Assembly (NCBI RefSeq): GCF_001280085.1
Contig: NZ_LGED01000114.1
Location: 62,001 to 126,000, forward strand
DNA: 64,000 nt
Source of the DNA: Saccharothrix sp. NRRL B-16348
Lineage (GTDB): Bacteria > Actinomycetota > Actinomycetes > Mycobacteriales > Pseudonocardiaceae
Reading direction: 5' to 3'
Shown here: positions 62,245-64,000 of the stretch, piece by piece
How the letters are laid out: each line of letters starts with the position of its first letter
Numbering within the stretch: position 1 is the stretch's first letter
Program-made: the position numbers and the translations under genes
The notes under the pieces: generated by a model
The model's database searches: none
What the model was told of the DNA's origin: nothing
What the model saw: only the letters and a program-made list of their open reading frames with translations

Positions 62245-63069
62245 GTGTACCGGACCTCCGCGCCCACGCTGTCGCGGTCGTCGGGTGTGCGGACGCTGGG
62301 GCTGGCGCGGGTCGTGCGGACCCGCGTCACCCCCGACCGCACGTTGGACGACGAGTTCTCGTTGCGCCACTTCACCGACCTCACGTCCCTCTACGGGGTC
62401 GCCGTGCGGCCGGACGTGCTCACCTCGCCGGGCACGACGTTCACCGCGTTGACCCGATCGCTGCACGCCGGGCTGGAGCCGTTGGGGCCGGTGGACCTGG
62501 CGATCGTCGCCCACGCGACCCCGGACCTGGACTGCCGGCTGGCCGCGGCGACGTACCTGGCGGAGGCCGTGCCCGGTGCGCCGCTGTCGTTCTCGGTGTC
62601 CGACGTCGGCCGGTGCGCGCCGTTCACGGCGTTGCGGATCGCCACGGATTACGCGGCGCGGCACGGGTTCTCGCGTGCGCTGGTGGTGATCGCCGACCAG
62701 TCGACGTTGCCGTACGACGTGGACGACCGGCCGGCCGGTGACGCCGGGGTGGCGTTGCTGCTGGAGCCCGGTGGGGCGCCGTTGTCGCTGGTGCACACGC
62801 CCGGGGTCGCCGTCGCCGAGCTGCCGGACGCCGTCGCCTCCGGGCTGGCGTCGTTGGTGGGTTCGGACGAGCGGGTGGCCGTGGTCGCGGGCGCGGGGAT
62901 CGACCCGGAACTGGTGCGGCACGGCGGGACGGTGCGGTCCGCGCCGGCCGGGTACCCGTGCACGTCGCTGTGGGAAGGGCTGGCCGAGTCGCTCGGGCGC
63001 GTGGTGCTCGTTGAGCACGACGTGGTGACCGGTGACCTGGGCATGGCCGTGGTGGGGGAGGCCCGGTGA
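62245..63069 (+). CDS. Shortened KAS III-like (thiolase-fold) protein
   Basis: 274 residues from the GTG at 62245, two bases after the ACP stop. The N-terminal half looks like KAS III (LEPLGPVDLAIVAHATPDLD), with a possible active-site region SVSDVGRCAPFTALRIATDY where Cys aligns with the FabH Cys. The C-terminal half is short, and I see no HxxN or Asn motif. It may be an acyltransferase, a hydrolase or a non-catalytic partner of the KAS III at 58371. The GTGA overlap couples it to the next gene. Confidence 0.7.
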   Translation: MYRTSAPTLSRSSGVRTLGLARVVRTRVTPDRTLDDEFSLRHFTDLTSLYGVAVRPDVLTSPGTTFTALTRSLHAGLEPLGPVDLAIVAHATPDLDCRLAAATYLAEAVPGAPLSFSVSDVGRCAPFTALRIATDYAARHGFSRALVVIADQSTLPYDVDDRPAGDAGVALLLEPGGAPLSLVHTPGVAVAELPDAVASGLASLVGSDERVAVVAGAGIDPELVRHGGTVRSAPAGYPCTSLWEGLAESLGRVVLVEHDVVTGDLGMAVVGEAR

Positions 63070-64000
63070 CGACGTCGGTGCGGTTGGGCGCCGCGGCTCT
63101 CTCGCGCTGCCACCTGGCGGCGCGGGAGGAGGGGTTGGCGCCCGCGTTGACGGTGTTGGGTTCGCTGGTGACGCCGGGGCTGCTGCCGTGCGGGCCGGGT
63201 GGGCACGCGGTCGTGCCGCAGGAGGTCGCGGCGTCGGCGGACCGGGTGTGGGTGGACGGCGTCGTGGTGGACCGGAGTGGCCTGGACGAGTCCACTGTGG
63301 ATACGATGGACCTGCCTGGTGGGGCGGTCGTGCTGCTGCGGGTGCTGGGTACACGATCGGGTGAAGATGGCCCGAAAATGTACGGAAACAGTGTTCTCGT
63401 ACCTCGGTTGAGAGCAGCGGACCCCGAGACCGACCCAGCTACGTTCGACCCCGGTACGTCCGACCAGCGAGCGGCGAGGGCCCTGGGCCTGGTGTGGCTG
63501 CGGCTGGGGCTGTCGGAGGCGTTGCGCGAGACGTGCATGCGCTACCTGAACGGCAGGCGTACCGGCAACACCACGCTGCTGCAGCAGCAGATGGTGAAGT
63601 CGACCGTCGCCGACGGCCTGATCGAGCACCTGGAGGTGCGCGCGGTCCTGACGGGCGTGGACGCGGGCGAGCTGCCGGGCGTGATCCTGGCCCACCTGCA
63701 CGCCCGGATCACCGCGGCCGACCGGTGGCTGGTGAACCTGCTCGGCGCGAGCGGGTACCTGGTCGGCGGCCCGGGGCAGGTGGCCCACCTGTCGGAGCTG
63801 CTGGCGGAGGCCTACGTGCCCGCCCCGACCACCGACCCCGCCTGGGACGCACCCGCACCCGAGTCGGGCGCGCGTGCCGCCACCCCCGTGACTCCGGACG
63901 CGCGTGCCACCTCGAACGGGTCCGCCGACGCCGGGTCCGCTCGTGCCGGGTCGGCCGACGCCGGCGGTGGCGGCGCGGCAGGTCAGGCTGGGGCCGGGCT
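63066..64000 (+). CDS. Acyl-CoA dehydrogenase-like protein, 3' end outside window
   Basis: At least 311 codons open to the window end. After an unusual N-terminal part of about 135 residues (VRLGAAALSRCHLAAREEGL, ALTVLGSLVTPGLLP) comes a helical region (ARALGLVWLRLGLSEALRET, then GRRTGNTTLLQQQMVKSTVA) like the C-terminal domain of acyl-CoA dehydrogenases. The normal N-terminal and beta domains seem reduced. A Gly/Ala/Ser-rich repeat tail (GSADAGSARAGSADAG) begins near residue 270. It could oxidise the starter or chain; FAD binding is not assured. Confidence 0.6.
   Translation, partial: MTTSVRLGAAALSRCHLAAREEGLAPALTVLGSLVTPGLLPCGPGGHAVVPQEVAASADRVWVDGVVVDRSGLDESTVDTMDLPGGAVVLLRVLGTRSGEDGPKMYGNSVLVPRLRAADPETDPATFDPGTSDQRAARALGLVWLRLGLSEALRETCMRYLNGRRTGNTTLLQQQMVKSTVADGLIEHLEVRAVLTGVDAGELPGVILAHLHARITAADRWLVNLLGASGYLVGGPGQVAHLSELLAEAYVPAPTTDPAWDAPAPESGARAATPVTPDARATSNGSADAGSARAGSADAGGGGAAGQAGAG

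Overview
The window is high-GC actinobacterial DNA. It carries Pup-proteasome genes (pafA, and the pafB-pafC-tatA-tatC block), a HelY-type helicase, many GTG starts and 4-bp ATGA/GTGA overlaps. The style fits Pseudonocardiales (Saccharothrix, Lentzea or Actinosynnema-like). The genus is inference, since no rRNA is present.

Positions 1-8760 hold a partial IclR regulator, a small XRE protein, a secreted three-repeat ricin-type lectin, a MarR-GNAT protein, a PAP2/diacylglycerol-kinase fusion, pafA, an HTH/SRPBCC pair, and a two-component system divergent from a secreted HbpS/GlcG-like protein. Positions 8928-22130 are mostly housekeeping: pafB-pafC-tatA-tatC, a lipid kinase, helY, an Eis-like acetyltransferase, a 5'-3' exonuclease, an M24 peptidase and an Lrp regulator. 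Positions 22139-43045 are accessory: an aminotransferase, two DJ-1/GlxA proteins, an ECF sigma factor with SnoaL domain, two MFS transporters, a membrane diguanylate cyclase, a large CHAT-TPR protein, a PLP decarboxylase, an esterase, an LLM oxidoreductase, a MarR/NADH-dehydrogenase-like regulon sharing a perfect operator, and a DEAD-box helicase.

From about 43580 to the right end lies a biosynthetic cluster. An Lsr2-like protein stands at its edge, followed by two tandem SARP regulators. Next comes a tightly coupled operon: acyl carrier protein, ketosynthase, hydrolase, double hot-dog protein, a ketosynthase-like chain-length factor without catalytic residues, two small hot-dog dehydratases with complementary active-site residues, a ketoreductase and an HCCA-isomerase/DsbA-like protein. 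This is the gene set of a highly reducing (polyene-forming) type II polyketide synthase. A Gfo/Idh/MocA oxidoreductase, an FtsX-type ABC exporter and a LysR regulator follow. A second operon then encodes a KAS III, an ATP-grasp ligase, a PLP decarboxylase and a second ACP, a trio resembling butirosin BtrJ/BtrK/BtrI, plus a shortened KAS III-like protein and an acyl-CoA-dehydrogenase-like protein that runs off the window. The simplest reading is that an amino acid is loaded on a dedicated ACP, decarboxylated there to an amino-acyl starter (GABA if the substrate is glutamate), primed by KAS III, and extended to an amino-terminated polyene.

Two regulatory layers are visible. Three heptamers at about 11-bp spacing, as SARPs bind, stand before both PKS operons. 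A dispersed 22-bp repeat family (3, 5 and 5+5 copies) occupies three intergenic regions, one arranged as a giant inverted repeat inside the cluster.
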